Made by a program: the position numbers and the translations under genes. A stretch of 64,000 nucleotides of DNA from an uncultured Shimia sp. (GTDB taxonomy: Bacteria; Pseudomonadota; Alphaproteobacteria; Rhodobacterales; Rhodobacteraceae): positions 228,408-292,407 of the forward strand of contig CALCOY010000016.1 in assembly GCA_937897325.1 (NCBI GenBank), written 5' to 3'. The notes under the pieces were generated by a model. The model searched no databases. It was given only the letters and a program-made list of their open reading frames with translations, and had not been told where the DNA came from. This document shows, one piece after another, positions 1 to 8,509 of this stretch. The stretch's first letter is position 1, and each line of letters begins with the position of its first letter.

Positions 1-294
1 CGCCAGGTTGCAGGCCCATTGCGCGCCAGCACCGACCTGGGTGAGATGCCCCGCGCCGTGGCGTGGATGTGCTGGCACATGGTCAGTATCACGCTGTTCC
101 TGCTGGCCACTTTCTTTGCCGGCGCGATTCTGTTTGACATGCCTGGCTTGGGTTGGGCCGGTGTCTTAATCGCAGCCGGATTGTCAGGCGTTGGGCTTAT
201 CGCAGCGCCTTTCATGTCGGTCAGCTACCGTCTGATGCCGCAGGGTTTCCTGTTCTTGCCCATAGTGATCCTTGGTGTTCTGGGCCTTGGATGA
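1..294 (+). CDS. Small membrane protein, 5' end cut by window edge
   Basis: The frame is open to the first base of the window, so the true start probably lies upstream; an internal TTG at 19 would give 91 residues. The product is strongly hydrophobic with about three predicted membrane segments and no motif I recognise. Its stop overlaps the ybeY start (ATGA at 291-294), so it is translationally coupled to ybeY and belongs to the ybeY-corC-lnt operon. I do not assign a function. Confidence 0.6.
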   Translation, partial: RQVAGPLRASTDLGEMPRAVAWMCWHMVSITLFLLATFFAGAILFDMPGLGWAGVLIAAGLSGVGLIAAPFMSVSYRLMPQGFLFLPIVILGVLGLG

Positions 295-782
295 TCGACA
301 TCCTGATCGAAGATGACCGCTGGGTCGAAATGGCTTTTGAGGCGATTGCCACAGAAGCCACCAAAGCTGTGCTCGACCATCATTCAATCCCAGCAAACGT
401 AGCCGAAATCGCAATCCTGGCCTGCGACGATGCACGAATCGCCACGCTCAACACGGAATTCCGCGGAAAACCGACGCCCACAAATGTGCTAAGTTGGCCT
501 ACGGAAGACTTGGCCCCGGAAAAGGATGGTGATGCGCCCGTCAAACCAACAGAAGCCCAAGATGGCAGCCGCGATCTTGGCAATGTCGCAATCGCTTATG
601 ATACCTGCAAGCGCGAGGCAGACGAACAGAACAAAGCTTTGGCCGACCATGTCGCACATCTGATCGTTCATGGAGTCTTGCATTTGCTGGGTTATGATCA
701 CATCCGTGACGGCGACGCGACGCGCATGGAAGCCTTAGAAGTCAAAATACTTGGCAGATTGGGTATTCCTGACCCATATTAG
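291..782 (+). CDS. ybeY: Endoribonuclease YbeY (16S rRNA maturation)
   Basis: This is a 163-residue zinc-dependent single-strand endoribonuclease of the UPF0054 family, acting in 16S rRNA 3' end maturation and ribosome quality control in the cytoplasm. The signature HGVLHLLGYDH lies at residues 127-137 and supplies the three zinc histidines (H127, H131, H137). The open frame extends upstream to 153, but the ATG at 291 overlaps the preceding stop and gives the normal family length. The ybeY-corC-lnt order is common in alphaproteobacteria. Confidence 0.95.
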   Translation: MIDILIEDDRWVEMAFEAIATEATKAVLDHHSIPANVAEIAILACDDARIATLNTEFRGKPTPTNVLSWPTEDLAPEKDGDAPVKPTEAQDGSRDLGNVAIAYDTCKREADEQNKALADHVAHLIVHGVLHLLGYDHIRDGDATRMEALEVKILGRLGIPDPY

Positions 783-822
783 ATAGGTCATATGACACTG
801 ACCGGAGATTGAACGGGACCCG

Positions 823-1722
823 ATGGGAGACATTGAAGGATCGTCTGACGCAGCGCAACGCGCGCAGTCCTCAGATGACACGGCAACAAACACCAGTTTT
901 CAGCGACCCCAAGGGGTGATCGCGCGCGTGCTGTCCGCATTTTCCAGCAACACTGCGGAAGACCCAGCCCCCGAGATCATTGCAGAGGTGGCACCGAACT
1001 CACAGCACGGCATGATAAATCTGCATCGCATGCGTGTGGAAGACGTTGCCGTGCCAAAGGCGGACATCACTGCCCTGCCGGATACAGCCTCTCTGGAAGA
1101 GCTTGTGAAGACATTCAAGGAAAGTGGGCTTACCCGTATTCCAGTGTTTGAAGGCACACTCGACACGCCTATTGGATTGGCGCACCTGAAGGATCTGGCC
1201 CTGCAGCACGGTTTCAACGGAGCGGATCGAAGCTTTGACCTGCGCAGTATGTTGCGGCCTCTGCTGTTTGTACCACCATCCATGACCATCGGTGTTCTGC
1301 TCACAAAAATGCAGACCGAACGGCGGCATATGGCCCTGGTCATTGATGAATATGGTGGCGTCGACGGATTGGTCACGATCGAAGACCTGATCGAACAGGT
1401 CATCGGTGAGATCGAAGATGAACACGACATCGACGAAGGCCAACACTTCGCGCGTGAGAAATCGGGTTGTTACATGGCGCTGGCCAAGACGCCACTGCAG
1501 GACTTCGAGGCCGAAATCGGTAAGTCGCTGACGGATCATGACGATGTGGACGAGGAAGAGATCGACACTTTAGGTGGCCTCGTCTTCATGTTGGCGGGCC
1601 GCGTGCCCACCCGCGGTGAGGTCGTGCCCCACCCCGATGGCCCCGAATTCGAGGTTTTGGACGCCGATCCGCGCCGCATCAAGCGGCTGCGCGTCAGGCT
1701 GGCCAGGCAGGCCGCGGAATGA
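823..1722 (+). CDS. corC: CBS-domain protein of the CorC/HlyC (YbeX) family
   Basis: This 299-residue cytosolic protein has a poorly conserved N-terminus, a CBS-domain pair at roughly residues 70-190 (including the segment MALVIDEYGGVDGLVTIEDL near 167-186) and a C-terminal CorC_HlyC domain at about 210-290. The family is linked to magnesium/cobalt resistance and ribosome-associated functions; the exact activity is unsettled. It is 40 bp downstream of ybeY, and its stop overlaps the lnt start (ATGA at 1719-1722). Confidence 0.92.
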   Translation: MGDIEGSSDAAQRAQSSDDTATNTSFQRPQGVIARVLSAFSSNTAEDPAPEIIAEVAPNSQHGMINLHRMRVEDVAVPKADITALPDTASLEELVKTFKESGLTRIPVFEGTLDTPIGLAHLKDLALQHGFNGADRSFDLRSMLRPLLFVPPSMTIGVLLTKMQTERRHMALVIDEYGGVDGLVTIEDLIEQVIGEIEDEHDIDEGQHFAREKSGCYMALAKTPLQDFEAEIGKSLTDHDDVDEEEIDTLGGLVFMLAGRVPTRGEVVPHPDGPEFEVLDADPRRIKRLRVRLARQAAE

Positions 1723-3260
1723 CCCAAACGCCCGGGCGCCTGGCCGGACGGCTTGCCGTTCTGCCGGTCTGGGCAAGGGCGATCCTAGCTTTTGGCGCCG
1801 GGGCAGTTGGCGCGCTGGCGCAGGAACCGTACGGCATTACCCCCCTTGTTCTAGCCTCGATGGTGGCTGGCTTTGCGCTGCTTCCGATGGTGACGACCTG
1901 GCAATCGGCGGTGCGCATCGGCTGGTTCTTCGGGACAGGTTACTTCGCGCTTTGCCTGACATGGATTGTTGAGCCTTTTCAGGTCGATGCCGCACAACAC
2001 GGCTGGATGGCACCCTTTGCCCTTGTCCTTCTGTCTGCTGGTCTCGCCCTTTTTTGGGGGGCGGCTTTTGGTCTGGCCAAACGGCTGGGGCCGTCGCGCT
2101 GGTGGCTTGCCGCAACCTGGCCACTGGCCGAAATCGGTCGAGCATACGTTTTCACGGGCTTTCCCTGGGCCATGCCACCGCAGGCGCTGGTGAATGTGGT
2201 CGCGGGGCAAGGCTTGGCCTGGGTCGGGCCGCACGGGATGATGCTGGCCCTTTGTCTGATTGCGGCGCTGCTATCGCGTCCGATCGTCATGCGCTTTGGC
2301 GTCGCCATCCAATCGACCCTTGCCCTGATCAGCCTGGCAGTCCTTCTCGTGTCGCCGGTGGCCCCACAAGCTGCGATGACAGAGCACACGATCCGCATCG
2401 TGCAGCCCAATGCCGCCCAGCATGAGAAATGGGACCCGCAAATGATCCCTGTCTTCGTCGACCGGCAAGTCGGCTTCACCGCACAGCCGGGCGATGTTGA
2501 TCTGATCCTCTGGCCAGAAACAGCCCTGCCCTATCTCGTCGAACATGCGCAGGTCGTTTTTGACCGGATCGCAGAAGCGTCAAGTGGCAAGCCGGTGGCT
2601 CTTGGCATCCAGCGCCGGTCCGAACAGGGGTACTTCAACAGTATGGTGGTTCTCGATGAGGCCGGACAGGTTACCCAGACCTATGACAAGCATCATCTGG
2701 TGCCGTTTGGTGAATACATGCCCTTCCCATCGCTGTTCAGTAAGATCAACGTGGGCGGCCTGGCGGACCGCGTGGATGGTGCGTTCATTTCCGGCCCCGG
2801 TCCGCAGCTTCTGGATATGGGATCGCTTGGTCGGGCCCTGCCGCTGATCTGCTACGAGGCCGTCTTTGCCCATGATGTCGGAGGGGCAGCCGTGCGCCCT
2901 GATTTTCTGATGCAACTGACCAACGATGCGTGGTTCGGTGCCTTTGCCGGGCCGCAGCAGCATCTCGCCCAGGCCCGCATGCGCGCTATCGAACAAGGCT
3001 TACCGCTCGTCCGCAGTGCGAATACCGGTATTTCGGCCATGATTGATCCTAATGGCCGTATCACAGATCAGATTCCGCTGGATCAGGCCGGTTTTGTGGA
3101 TGCCGCCCTACCGCGCCCCCTGGCCCCAACGCTTTACAGCCGCACAGGGGATTTGCCGATCATCGGGTTTCTGGTGATGGCCACGCTATTGATGGCCATT
3201 AAGAACACGCTATTGATGGCCATTAAGAAACGGACCGTCCGCACTCCATTTCAAGATTGA
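1719..3260 (+). CDS. lnt: Apolipoprotein N-acyltransferase
   Basis: This 513-residue inner-membrane enzyme adds the third acyl chain to lipoproteins. An N-terminal block of membrane helices (about 1-215) is followed by a nitrilase-like CN-hydrolase domain. The catalytic triad is visible: Glu267 in WPETALP, Lys324 in YDKHHLVPFGEY and Cys378 in ICYEA. Its start overlaps the corC stop. The extreme C-terminus carries an in-frame 24-bp tandem duplication (3182-3229), giving LLMAIK twice. The stop codon overlaps the putative -35 box of the metK promoter. Confidence 0.95.
   Translation: MTQTPGRLAGRLAVLPVWARAILAFGAGAVGALAQEPYGITPLVLASMVAGFALLPMVTTWQSAVRIGWFFGTGYFALCLTWIVEPFQVDAAQHGWMAPFALVLLSAGLALFWGAAFGLAKRLGPSRWWLAATWPLAEIGRAYVFTGFPWAMPPQALVNVVAGQGLAWVGPHGMMLALCLIAALLSRPIVMRFGVAIQSTLALISLAVLLVSPVAPQAAMTEHTIRIVQPNAAQHEKWDPQMIPVFVDRQVGFTAQPGDVDLILWPETALPYLVEHAQVVFDRIAEASSGKPVALGIQRRSEQGYFNSMVVLDEAGQVTQTYDKHHLVPFGEYMPFPSLFSKINVGGLADRVDGAFISGPGPQLLDMGSLGRALPLICYEAVFAHDVGGAAVRPDFLMQLTNDAWFGAFAGPQQHLAQARMRAIEQGLPLVRSANTGISAMIDPNGRITDQIPLDQAGFVDAALPRPLAPTLYSRTGDLPIIGFLVMATLLMAIKNTLLMAIKKRTVRTPFQD
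3182..3229 (+). repeat. 24-bp perfect tandem duplication in the lnt 3' end
   Basis: Bases 3182-3205 are repeated exactly at 3206-3229. The 24-bp unit keeps frame and inserts eight residues into the last membrane-proximal segment of Lnt. Confidence 0.95.
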
Positions 3261-3285
3261 CCCCGCTCGCAGGTCCGCGTATGGC
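3257..3285 (+). promoter_or_regulatory. Putative sigma-70 promoter of metK
   Basis: TTGACC (3257-3262) and TATGGC (3280-3285) are separated by exactly 17 bp. The predicted transcript start near 3291-3293 falls just before the riboswitch stem at 3295. The -35 box overlaps the lnt stop codon (3258-3260). This is inferred from consensus only. Confidence 0.6.
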
Positions 3286-3294
3286 CGTCTGGAT

Positions 3295-3341
3295 CTGCCA
3301 CAACGGCTTCCTGGCGTGGCAGTAGTTTTATTATTGGAGCA
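3295..3341 (+). ncRNA. SAM/SAH riboswitch controlling metK
   Basis: The stem CTGCCAC (3295-3301) pairs with GTGGCAG (3316-3322) and encloses the conserved loop AACGGCTTCCTGGC. A short A/T-rich linker leads to ATTGGAGCA (3333-3341). Its GGAGC can pair with GCTTCC in the loop to make the H-type pseudoknot and is also the metK ribosome-binding site. Loop and 3' segments match what I recall of the SAM/SAH riboswitch class, known from Rhodobacterales upstream of metK. Ligand binding would sequester the Shine-Dalgarno and lower translation. Confidence 0.9.
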
Positions 3342-3344
3342 ATC

Positions 3345-4526
3345 ATGTCCCGTCAGAACTATACTTTTACTTCGGAGTCCGTCTCTGAAGGCCATCCCGA
3401 TAAAGTTTGCGACCGTATTTCAGATGCTATTCTTGATGCGCTGCTGGCTGAAGAGCCTGAAGCGCGCGTTGCCTGTGAGACCTTCGCCACGACAAATCAT
3501 GTAGTGATCGGCGGAGAGGTCGGCCTATCCGACCAATCCAAGCTCGCCGAGTATATGAAGAACATACCTGATATCACCCGAACCTGCATAAGGGACATCG
3601 GGTACGAGCAAGAGAAGTTCCACTGGGAAACCTGCCAGATTACGAACCTGCTACACGAACAATCCGCCCATATCGCTCAAGGCGTGAACGCGAGCGAGGA
3701 CAAGGACGAAGGCGCGGGCGATCAGGGAATCATGTTCGGCTACGCCACCAATGAAACACCCGATCTGATGCCAGCACCGATCCAGTATGCGCACGCAATC
3801 CTGCGACGTCTGGCTGAGGTTCGCAAAGATGGAACTGAGCCTGCGCTTGGCCCGGATGCCAAATCGCAATTGTCGGTAATTTATCGCGACGGACAGCCTG
3901 TTGGTGTCAGCTCACTCGTGTTGTCGACACAGCATCTGGACGAAGATCTGACCAGCGACGACATCCGCGCGATCGTGGCCCCCTACATCGAAGAGGTGCT
4001 GCCAAACGGCTGGCTCACCAACGAAACCGATTGGCACGTGAACCCGACAGGCAAGTTCGTCATCGGTGGACCGGACGGGGATGCGGGCCTGACCGGTCGC
4101 AAGATCATCGTTGATACATATGGCGGAGCCGCACCCCATGGCGGTGGAGCGTTCTCTGGCAAAGACCCAACCAAGGTGGACCGATCGGCGGCTTACGCGG
4201 CGCGTTATCTGGCCAAGAATGTGGTTGCGGCCGGACTGGCGGATCGGTGCACCATCCAGCTGAGCTATGCCATCGGTGTCTCAAAGCCCCTGTCGATCTA
4301 TTGCGACACGTTCGGCACGGGTAAGGTGCCCGATGCCGAAATCGAGAAAGCGATCGGATCGGTCATGGATCTGACACCTCGGGGCATCCGCCAGCATCTG
4401 TCGCTGAACCGTCCGATCTACGCGCGCACAGCGGCTTATGGTCATTTCGGACGTACGCCTTCTGAAGATGGCGGGTTCAGCTGGGAACGGACAGATCTGG
4501 GTGACATGCTGCGCAGCGCGCTCTGA
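3345..4526 (+). CDS. metK: S-adenosylmethionine synthetase
   Basis: This 393-residue cytosolic enzyme makes SAM from methionine and ATP. The N-terminus carries [16 protein letters not shown]. The ATP/PPPi loop [19 protein letters not shown] is near residues 266-284, and the segment [20 protein letters not shown] precedes it. The ATG at 3345 lies a few bases after the GGAG that forms the riboswitch pseudoknot, so the start and the regulation agree. It converges on cmk across a hairpin repeat. Confidence 0.97.
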   Translation: MSRQNYTFTSESVSEGHPDKVCDRISDAILDALLAEEPEARVACETFATTNHVVIGGEVGLSDQSKLAEYMKNIPDITRTCIRDIGYEQEKFHWETCQITNLLHEQSAHIAQGVNASEDKDEGAGDQGIMFGYATNETPDLMPAPIQYAHAILRRLAEVRKDGTEPALGPDAKSQLSVIYRDGQPVGVSSLVLSTQHLDEDLTSDDIRAIVAPYIEEVLPNGWLTNETDWHVNPTGKFVIGGPDGDAGLTGRKIIVDTYGGAAPHGGGAFSGKDPTKVDRSAAYAARYLAKNVVAAGLADRCTIQLSYAIGVSKPLSIYCDTFGTGKVPDAEIEKAIGSVMDLTPRGIRQHLSLNRPIYARTAAYGHFGRTPSEDGGFSWERTDLGDMLRSAL

Positions 4527-4533
4527 CCGCCGG

Positions 4534-4557
4534 GGGCGGGCGACACGCCCGCCTTAC
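4534..4557. repeat. GC-rich hairpin repeat between metK and cmk (copy 1)
   Basis: GGCGGGC (4535-4541) pairs with GCCCGCC (4547-4553) around GACAC, followed by TTAC. It sits 8 bp after the metK stop and just before the cmk stop on the other strand, a position suited to a bidirectional terminator. A copy differing at one base lies at 8486-8509. Confidence 0.85.
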
Positions 4558-4567
4558 ACCACACCAC

Positions 4568-5182
4568 CTAAACCCGGCGTGCTTCGACCAGCGCGATAGC
4601 TTTCGCGATAGCTTCTCCAACCAGCATGTCCGATGTATCCAGCACGATCGCATCATCGGAAGCCTTCAGGGGCGCTGTGTGTCGTTGGCTGTCCCTTGCG
4701 TCTCGCGCCTTTACGTCTTCAAGCACGATGTCATACTCAGCAGCCAGACCGCGACCACGCAGTTCTTCAAGCCGGCGGCGCGCGCGGATTTCGGGGCTGG
4801 CTGTAACGAAAAGCTTCACCTCCGCTTGCGGAACAATCACCGTGCAAATGTCCCGCCCGTCAAGAACAGCGCCCCCCGCGCGGCGAGCAAAGGCCTTCTG
4901 AAAATCGAGTAGGGCCGCGCGGACTTCGGGGATGACGGCGACCTTGCTTGCAGCCTGCGCGACATCCGGGGTGCGCAGATCCGGGGCATCAAGCGCCTTG
5001 GCGGACAACGACCGCGCGGCTTCGATCGGATCGACACCTTCAAGCGTGGCTGCCCCAACGGCACGGTAAAGCAAACCCGTATCAAGATGCGCGAAACCAA
5101 AATACCCCGCGATAGCCTTTGCAATGGTGCCTTTGCCAGCGGCCGCAGGCCCGTCGATGGCAACTGTGAATGGTGCGGTCAT
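4568..5182 (-). CDS. cmk: Cytidylate kinase
   Basis: This 204-residue enzyme phosphorylates CMP/dCMP. The P-loop GPAAAGKGT is at residues 10-18, followed by the [11 protein letters not shown] segment and, in the centre, [12 protein letters not shown]. It is the last gene of a minus-strand operon; its start overlaps the stop of the membrane protein upstream (ATGA). In many alphaproteobacteria cmk directly precedes rpsA; here rpsA lies 8 kb away on the other strand. Confidence 0.95.
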   Translation of the reverse strand: MTAPFTVAIDGPAAAGKGTIAKAIAGYFGFAHLDTGLLYRAVGAATLEGVDPIEAARSLSAKALDAPDLRTPDVAQAASKVAVIPEVRAALLDFQKAFARRAGGAVLDGRDICTVIVPQAEVKLFVTASPEIRARRRLEELRGRGLAAEYDIVLEDVKARDARDSQRHTAPLKASDDAIVLDTSDMLVGEAIAKAIALVEARRV

Positions 5183-5691
5183 GTCCGCACTTTACGCCGC
5201 CCTTGCCAAAGCGGAACGAGCAGAAGAAGACATGTGCCAAGGGCAACCCATTTGGTCACGGTGGCATTGCTGGCCGCAAGAACATCGCTGGGGTCAAAAC
5301 CTGCGGCACGTCCTGCAATCAATGCTGCGACCGCCGCGTTCTCCGTCAGGTCGGCCCAGATATAGATGAGTGGCGCGAGCAAAACGCCTAAGCGCACCGC
5401 CATGGAACGCCCAGCAGAAAGAGACCAAAACACCGAAGCGAAGGCGAACCCGACCAGAAAGGGCAAGACGGTATCGAGGGTGCGAAAGACCCCGGTATAC
5501 ACCTCCGCTTGGGTGCCCGTAAGACTGATCAGATAGGCCTGCGCCTCTTCTGCATTGTAGCCAAGAAAACGCCCGTCAAGCAGCCCCCCGACCTCAGTCC
5601 GAAGCTGCGTCTCTGCAATGACCGCAACGACTGCAAAAAGGACGATTGCCAGGCCAGACAGTAAAAGCGTGATCCTTGCGAACGTTGTCAT
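5179..5691 (-). CDS. Membrane protein of unknown function between aroA and cmk
   Basis: This 170-residue protein appears to have four membrane helices (roughly residues 7-27, 69-90, 97-115 and 147-162) with a soluble loop between the first two. I do not recognise the family. The open frame extends to 5898, but the ATG at 5691 overlaps the aroA stop (ATGA) and removes an implausible N-terminus. It is coupled at both ends to aroA and cmk. No catalytic motif is visible. Confidence 0.8.
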   Translation of the reverse strand: MTTFARITLLLSGLAIVLFAVVAVIAETQLRTEVGGLLDGRFLGYNAEEAQAYLISLTGTQAEVYTGVFRTLDTVLPFLVGFAFASVFWSLSAGRSMAVRLGVLLAPLIYIWADLTENAAVAALIAGRAAGFDPSDVLAASNATVTKWVALGTCLLLLVPLWQGRRKVRT

Positions 5692-7034
5692 GTGCGTTCC
5701 AGCCGGGCACCAAGACTGCCCATCAGACTTTCGAAGATCGGGAATGACGTTGCGATAGGTCCACCATCGTCGACAGAAACCGGCGCCTTTGCACCCATGC
5801 CCATGACCATGAAAGCCATGGCGATCCGGTGATCGAGATGGCTTGCGCAAGTAGCTCCGCCCGGAACATTGTCGGGCCCAAGGCCCACGACACTCCACCA
5901 GTCGGGCCCGTCTTCGACCGTCACGCCATTGGCGCGCAGTCCGTCGGCCATGGCAGCGATCCGATCACTTTCTTTCACCCGCAACTCTTTTACACCGGTC
6001 ATGTGCGTCTTGCCGGTCGCAAAGGCTGCAACCACCGACAGGACGGGATACTCATCGATCATGCTTGCTGCACGTTCCGCCGGAACTTCGATCCCGTGCA
6101 TGTCCGGAGAGTAACGCGCACGCAGATCAGCGACAGGTTCGCCGCCCTCTTCCCGCATGTTCTCAAACCCCAGATCGGCACCCATATCCTGTAGCGTCGT
6201 ATAAAGACCCGCCCGCGTAGGATTGAGGCCGATATTCGGGACCAGGACGTCGGAGCCCGGTGTGATCAAGGCGGCACAGACAGGAAAGGCCGCCGATGAC
6301 GGATCACGCGGCACCTCTATATGCTGAGGGATAAGTTCCGGCTGGCCTTGCAGCGTGATCACCCGGCCAATGTCTGTTACCTCTGTCCGGATCTGCGCGC
6401 CAAAACCCGCCAACATCCGTTCTGTGTGATCGCGAGTGGCCTCTTTTTCAGTGACTACTGTTTCGCCAGGGGCATTGAGACCCGCGAGCAGGACCGCGGA
6501 TTTCACCTGAGCCGAAGGCACGGGCACCTCGTAATGCAGGGGCACGGGCTCTTTTGCGCCGATAATCGTCATGGGCAAGCGACCCTCTGACCGACCAACA
6601 GCTTGGGTCCCGAACCCGGCAAGTGGATCGGTGACGCGCGCCATGGGACGCTTGTTGAGACTGGCATCCCCGGTGAAAGTGGCCACGATCGGACAAGTGG
6701 CCATGGCACCCATGATGAGGCGCACACCGGTGCCGGAATTGCCGCAATCGATGATCTGGTCAGGCTCCATGAAGCCGCCCACACCAACACCATGGACCGA
6801 CCAGCGACCGCCGCCAAGGTCCGTAACCTCTGCCCCGAAGGCCCGCATGGCTTTGGCGGTATCAAGGACATCCTGGCCTTCAAGCAAACCGGAAATGGAC
6901 GTTTCACCGACACACAACGCTCCGAGGATCAGTGCGCGGTGCGAAATGGATTTGTCACCCGGTACATGTGCCTCACCCTTCAATGGGCCGCAGGGGTGGG
7001 ACATGATCGGGATCGGCGCGCCGTGGCTGGACAT
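5688..7034 (-). CDS. aroA: 3-phosphoshikimate 1-carboxyvinyltransferase (EPSP synthase), class II type
   Basis: This enzyme joins PEP to shikimate-3-phosphate in chorismate synthesis. The chosen ATG at 7034 gives 448 residues starting MSSHGAPIP; the frame extends 12 codons further upstream without family support. The four motifs used to define class II enzymes are all visible: GDKS (near residue 26), SAQVK, RDHTE and NPTR. At the glyphosate-contacting position, where CP4 has Ala, the local sequence NSGTG shows Gly. The gene heads the aroA/membrane protein/cmk operon. Confidence 0.95.
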   Translation of the reverse strand: MSSHGAPIPIMSHPCGPLKGEAHVPGDKSISHRALILGALCVGETSISGLLEGQDVLDTAKAMRAFGAEVTDLGGGRWSVHGVGVGGFMEPDQIIDCGNSGTGVRLIMGAMATCPIVATFTGDASLNKRPMARVTDPLAGFGTQAVGRSEGRLPMTIIGAKEPVPLHYEVPVPSAQVKSAVLLAGLNAPGETVVTEKEATRDHTERMLAGFGAQIRTEVTDIGRVITLQGQPELIPQHIEVPRDPSSAAFPVCAALITPGSDVLVPNIGLNPTRAGLYTTLQDMGADLGFENMREEGGEPVADLRARYSPDMHGIEVPAERAASMIDEYPVLSVVAAFATGKTHMTGVKELRVKESDRIAAMADGLRANGVTVEDGPDWWSVVGLGPDNVPGGATCASHLDHRIAMAFMVMGMGAKAPVSVDDGGPIATSFPIFESLMGSLGARLERT

Positions 7035-7109
7035 GAAAAACCTGTAGGACATTGTCGTGCCCGGCAGCACTAGCCTGCCTTTACGCGATCGTCCAGCCGG
7101 AGCGCAGGC

Positions 7110-7661
7110 TCAGATATCCTCGCCTTTCTTGAGCAGATCTTCGAGCAGACCGCGGTAGATCTCATTGGAGTCGCCACCGCCAAAGACCTGTGCGCCGCCG
7201 GAATAAGTTTGCCCGTAAGTCCGCGCGACATTCACGGTCTGGGCCAAAGCGGACAGGAACTGTTCCTTTTCCAAGGGGCTGAGCGGGTGGATGAACACCC
7301 CCCAAAGACGCCCCTTGGCCACAGCATAACGTGCATCAAGGGCCGTGTCGAAATTGGCTTGCATAAGGCGAAGCAATTCGGCGGGATCAATCCCTTCGGC
7401 AGAGCGGATTGGAACCATGGCGCGCATCCGATCCGCTATCGGATCAGTTACCACAAGGATCGGCACATCAAGCAGGGTCAGTTGCATCGCATTGCCCTGC
7501 AACAGTGCCTTTTCATCGATGGCCATCACGATTTCGGCGAGGCGCTCAACCGTCATACGCGGTTCTGCTGGATTGGTCTGTTCTTCCGGCGTGACTTGTT
7601 CGTCCTGTGCAAGAGCCGCCACCGCCCAGAAGATCACTGCAAAAATGAGAAATAAACGCAT
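7110..7661 (-). CDS. Secreted conserved hypothetical protein
   Basis: This 183-residue protein has a signal peptide (MRLFLIFAVIFWAVAALAQ, likely cleavage after AQ near residue 19) and an acidic mature part, so it is probably periplasmic. The ATG at 7661 fits the signal peptide; the open frame continues upstream to 7802 without one. The body (about residues 35-180) has no motif I can name. It is 75 bp upstream of aroA on the same strand and divergent from trmB. Confidence 0.8.
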   Translation of the reverse strand: MRLFLIFAVIFWAVAALAQDEQVTPEEQTNPAEPRMTVERLAEIVMAIDEKALLQGNAMQLTLLDVPILVVTDPIADRMRAMVPIRSAEGIDPAELLRLMQANFDTALDARYAVAKGRLWGVFIHPLSPLEKEQFLSALAQTVNVARTYGQTYSGGAQVFGGGDSNEIYRGLLEDLLKKGEDI

Positions 7662-7779
7662 GCGCCATACCTTTCTTGTCCCTGCCTTTAGCTTAGAGGC
7701 TGAGCGATCATGCTGCCAAGCACGCTTTGGTGAACGGGAGCGGTTGAACCACGCGCCATGCGCCGCTATGGCCGCGCGC

Positions 7780-8481
7780 ATGACCGAAAGACCACATCGC
7801 AACTTCTATGGGCGCCTGAAGGGCAAGACCCTGAAAGCCAGCCAGAAAGCCTATCTGTCCGAGGATCTGGAGGCGTTGAGTCCCGGCTTGGTGTCCTGGG
7901 ACGAAAATCCCGAACGTGCACCGCTGGATCTCAAGGCACGGTTCGGGGATCGACCTGTCTGGCTTGAGATCGGCTTCGGCGGTGGGGAGCATCTGGTGCA
8001 TCAGGCTGCGTTGAACCACGACGTCGCAATCATCGGGTGCGAGCCATACATCAACGGCGTTGCGATGCTGCTGGGCAAGATCCGGCAGGCGGGTGTGCAC
8101 AATCTGGCCGTCTATCCTGGCGACGCGCGGGATTTGTTCGATGTGCTGCCCGATGCGTCGATCGCGCGGGCGTTTCTGCTCTATCCCGATCCCTGGCCCA
8201 AGAAACGGCACCACCGGCGGCGCTTTGTGACACCCGAACATCTGGAACCATTGGCGCGTGTCGTGAAGACAGGCAGCGGGTTTCGCGTGGCAACAGATAT
8301 CCCAGATTATGTGCGCCAAACGCTAGAAGAAGTGCCGAAGCGGGGCTTTTACTGGACCGCAGAAAAGCCTTCGGACTGGCGGGCGCCTTGGGAGGGTTGG
8401 CTGAGCACGCGTTACGAGCAAAAAGCACTGAGAGAGGGGCGAACCCCACATTATCTAAGCTTTGTTCGGGACGATACTTGA
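7780..8481 (+). CDS. trmB: tRNA (guanine-N7-)-methyltransferase
   Basis: This 233-residue enzyme makes m7G46 in tRNA using SAM. The SAM-binding loop LEIGFGGGEHL is near residues 64-74, and the signature LLYPDPWPKKRHHRRR follows near 130-145. ATG at 7780 (MTERPHRNFYG) matches the usual N-terminus; ATG at 7768 would add four residues. The long open frame from 7345 overlaps the divergent gene and is rejected as the start. It converges on rimO. Confidence 0.95.
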   Translation: MTERPHRNFYGRLKGKTLKASQKAYLSEDLEALSPGLVSWDENPERAPLDLKARFGDRPVWLEIGFGGGEHLVHQAALNHDVAIIGCEPYINGVAMLLGKIRQAGVHNLAVYPGDARDLFDVLPDASIARAFLLYPDPWPKKRHHRRRFVTPEHLEPLARVVKTGSGFRVATDIPDYVRQTLEEVPKRGFYWTAEKPSDWRAPWEGWLSTRYEQKALREGRTPHYLSFVRDDT

Positions 8482-8485
8482 CGAA

Positions 8486-8509
8486 GGGCGGGCGACACGC
8501 CCACCTTAC
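8486..8509. repeat. GC-rich hairpin repeat between trmB and rimO (copy 2)
   Basis: This differs by one base from copy 1 (4534-4557) and begins 4 bp after the trmB stop. Its TTAC end contains the rimO stop codon (TTA at 8506-8508 on the plus strand). It is another convergent junction, so a bidirectional terminator role is likely. Confidence 0.85.
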
